Translations under genes and position numbers: made by a program | In this document: one piece after another, positions 63,401 through 64,000 of the stretch | How the letters are laid out: each line of letters begins with the position of its first letter | How positions within the stretch are numbered: the stretch's first letter is position 1 | Notes under the pieces: generated by a model | The model's database searches: none | What the model was told of the DNA's origin: nothing | The model's input: the letters and a program-made list of their open reading frames with translations, nothing else | Source of the DNA: Haloglomus halophilum | GTDB lineage: Archaea > Halobacteriota > Halobacteria > Halobacteriales > Haloarculaceae | Assembly: GCF_024298885.1 (NCBI RefSeq) | Contig: NZ_CP101166.1 | Coordinates: forward strand, 3,595,149-3,659,148 | DNA length: 64,000 nt | Direction: 5' to 3'

Positions 63401-64000
63401 CGCGTCGCCCATCGCCGGGCCACGCTGCCGGCTGCAGAACCGCTCGACGACGACCGGTGCCATCGTCGGGTCCTGCTCGACGAGTGTCCGCAGGGCCTCC
63501 GAGAGACGGTTCCGGGGGCTCTCCTCGGATGTCCGGTCGAGCGTGGTCATCAGGGCTGCAACGGCGCTCTCGCGGGCCGACGCCGTCGCGGCGCCGGTCG
63601 CAACGCGCTCCAGCGCCCCAACGTACTCGGCGGGTGGCTCCGGGTCTTCCCCGCGGAACGCCGTGAGCACCTGCCCGACGGTCACCGAGGCGGCGTGTTC
63701 GTCGACACGGCCCAGTACGGACAGGACCGCCAGCGCCGCCGTTCGATGCGGGTGCCCCGGCTCCTGTCGGAGCACCCGTGCCTCCCGGTGGGCCAGCGCG
63801 GCGGTGTCGAGCGGCTCGAAGGCCCCTGCGGGTATCGAGCAGCAGAACGAGAGGAGCGTCTCCAGGTTGTCGACATCCCACACCTCCCAGTGAGGGAGCC
63901 CCAGCAGGTACCGGAGCAATCGCGTCCGGAGGTCCGGAGGGACATCGGCGAGCGACCAGTCCTCCACGCGCTCCCGCCAGAGCGCCACCGCACGCTCCAC
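60488..64000 (-). CDS. Giant HEAT-repeat protein (N-terminus beyond right window edge)
   Basis: At least 1,170 aa are visible; the true start may lie outside. Repeated helical-hairpin units of about 30-35 residues with DP-VR signatures occur in several clusters: ARDPEVRRAAATALGLVGH, LDDPDPVVVAHAARAAGELA, LWDPGPGVRRRAAAALARVV, LDDDVMRVRRAAGAALATVA. Acidic low-complexity loops (such as DEDDETTEDSAEESMSLGEL) divide them. HEAT/PBS-lyase repeats form superhelical scaffolds for protein binding. The gene precedes the MoxR and vWA genes, making a three-gene set. No enzymatic domain seen. Confidence 0.85.
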   Translation of the reverse strand: MERAVALWRERVEDWSLADVPPDLRTRLLRYLLGLPHWEVWDVDNLETLLSFCCSIPAGAFEPLDTAALAHREARVLRQEPGHPHRTAALAVLSVLGRVDEHAASVTVGQVLTAFRGEDPEPPAEYVGALERVATGAATASARESAVAALMTTLDRTSEESPRNRLSEALRTLVEQDPTMAPVVVERFCSRQRGPAMGDAPAAFRAATLAAPAALEPALFDLLGVAAGAPPPGATADEDDETTEDSAEESMSLGELFGDGEADEGPDTGSPVAPRREAARAVLAGVAAVPETPVIGPAEIKPFLWQPDHGDSVVAALAGALAIRADHFDTRRYAVERLRTLLARETTVACPREATAGSDVVVDASRALVAVAEHDADAVAPAVRTLAACEATATQRALARIAIADPRYLSEALARLRTPGDGVGTGGADASDAARHRDPLAALWLLAAYPALAPALVPTLDARCRAPDPPDNPVPAVHRASPGPTPTYRVRVDEGVPDERAFERTVVEALAEVPGAAATDYLERARSVPDPDTRTAARRALDDRPVRDSAGTPRATPDTDPGAVPAVLAVARVLATPEEIADSDRDRLESSADGADVLGAATTTDTEAVGGRSEAVALLRDAATARDPEVRRAAATALGLVGHRAPADAAGAVCGLLDDPDPVVVAHAARAAGELARVVPDAVGPLDPALRAAGGPPPATGEAVVTALGRVGIATDGAESVDALVERLWDPGPGVRRRAAAALARVVCHDETAAKAAAPALERRFLTDPDTRWTLAVALLAVPSAAVESPERLATGLVGALASYDDGTADGDGDGSEEAAGAAGAAADATHGLAPPLDPESPDGEAGRVAAGALLERLARAEPDAVRVAFRELPAELDWEDRLSGPAHPVRRTLPALATLTTTLPTLCVPGEASLDHQLEETTITNRWLQLGARVLARTGASLHLTHLGEDAHEVAADVARYLVHAERGARDEAASTVAESTLDTHEVALAVREAYDDRRHREGATAALRGLVEEDGDSVAQVAATPVRQELTATGWERRVDAVTAVPPLVQAGGLDPDEAAGLLFRRLDDDVMRVRRAAGAALATVARETRAGVRCVVALLARRLRVEADHGPHGELRALGALGRRHRFVRGDCRETLTAAADRLDAPLDEFAEEALDVLRGRADPEAA

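Noticed and set aside
1-64000. CRISPR arrays, insertion sequences, integrases, rRNA or tRNA genes
   Set aside because: No regularly spaced repeats, transposase motifs, terminal inverted repeats or RNA gene structures were found.

Overview
The window is chromosomal DNA from a halophilic archaeon of the class Halobacteria. The evidence is very high GC, a strongly acidic predicted proteome, TATA boxes about 25-30 nt upstream of start codons (many leaderless or nearly leaderless genes), Tat-type (RR) rather than Sec-type signals on most exported proteins, a transcription factor B gene, DpsA, a bacterio-opsin-activator-type HTH protein, and several protein families seen mainly in haloarchaea. The genus cannot be fixed from the sequence alone. 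I see no rRNA, tRNA, CRISPR array, integrase or insertion sequence, so this looks like ordinary core and near-core chromosome with a few accessory patches.

Layout. 1-7.1 kb: the 5' part of a cytochrome P450, a Tat-exported von Willebrand A protein, the YchF GTPase, a two-zinc-ribbon protein, a ZIP metal transporter, and a UspA-E1alpha dehydrogenase pair. 7.1-17.1 kb: a DUF5519-like protein, a frameshifted small gene beside an AT-rich promoter with repeated GATATC sites, QueC (archaeosine precursor), an ACT-domain regulator, a PQQ-propeller lipoprotein followed by a perfect palindrome with a T-run, an IMPACT-family protein, uracil phosphoribosyltransferase, two tandem paralogous membrane proteins, a DUF63 protein, an EamA exporter and a DUF123 protein. 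17.3-19.3 kb: acyl-CoA carboxylase carboxyltransferase with its small PccX-like partner.

19.5-27.6 kb is a six-gene unit: an RGP/GT75-like protein, a ferric-iron-type ABC transporter (lipoprotein, double permease, ATPase), a GT39-like membrane protein and a gluconate-dehydrogenase-subunit-3-like Tat protein. All are closely spaced or overlapping, behind a promoter whose TATA region carries a TTTAGG-N4-CCTAAA inverted repeat resembling the DtxR/SirR iron box. Two more TAGG-N4-CCTA boxes occur at 31.4 kb (before a 49-aa protein) and 32.4 kb (upstream of dpsA), so the window seems to hold a small iron regulon: import, storage and a small acidic protein.

27.7-46.3 kb: NAD synthetase, a thiolase/OB-fold pair, DpsA, a nitrilase-superfamily amidase, a YbaK-type protein, a haloalkane-dehalogenase-like hydrolase, TFB, a PIN-domain toxin with a candidate antitoxin, an aldehyde dehydrogenase, an NRAMP-like transporter next to a P-loop protein and a Cys/His-rich HTH regulator, a Tat-exported beta-propeller, a CoA-disulfide-reductase-like flavoprotein, and two small paralogous proteins. 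46.6-52.5 kb: a 3-hydroxybutyrate dehydrogenase plus patatin pair that looks like polyhydroxyalkanoate mobilisation, and a GMC oxidoreductase divergent from a Tat-exported SCP2-MmgE/PrpD fusion. 52.6-57.1 kb: a zinc-ribbon membrane protein, carbamate kinase facing a COG2403 GTPase, and a lipase-maturation-factor-like membrane protein.

57.2-64.0 kb: a minus-strand set encoding a giant HEAT-repeat protein (cut by the window edge), a MoxR-type AAA+ ATPase, and a protein with an N-terminal HExxH motif and a C-terminal vWA domain. The pairing resembles NorQ/NorD or CbbQ/CbbO activation machines, but no target enzyme is visible. Together with the iron-box operon, this is the best candidate for an under-described system.
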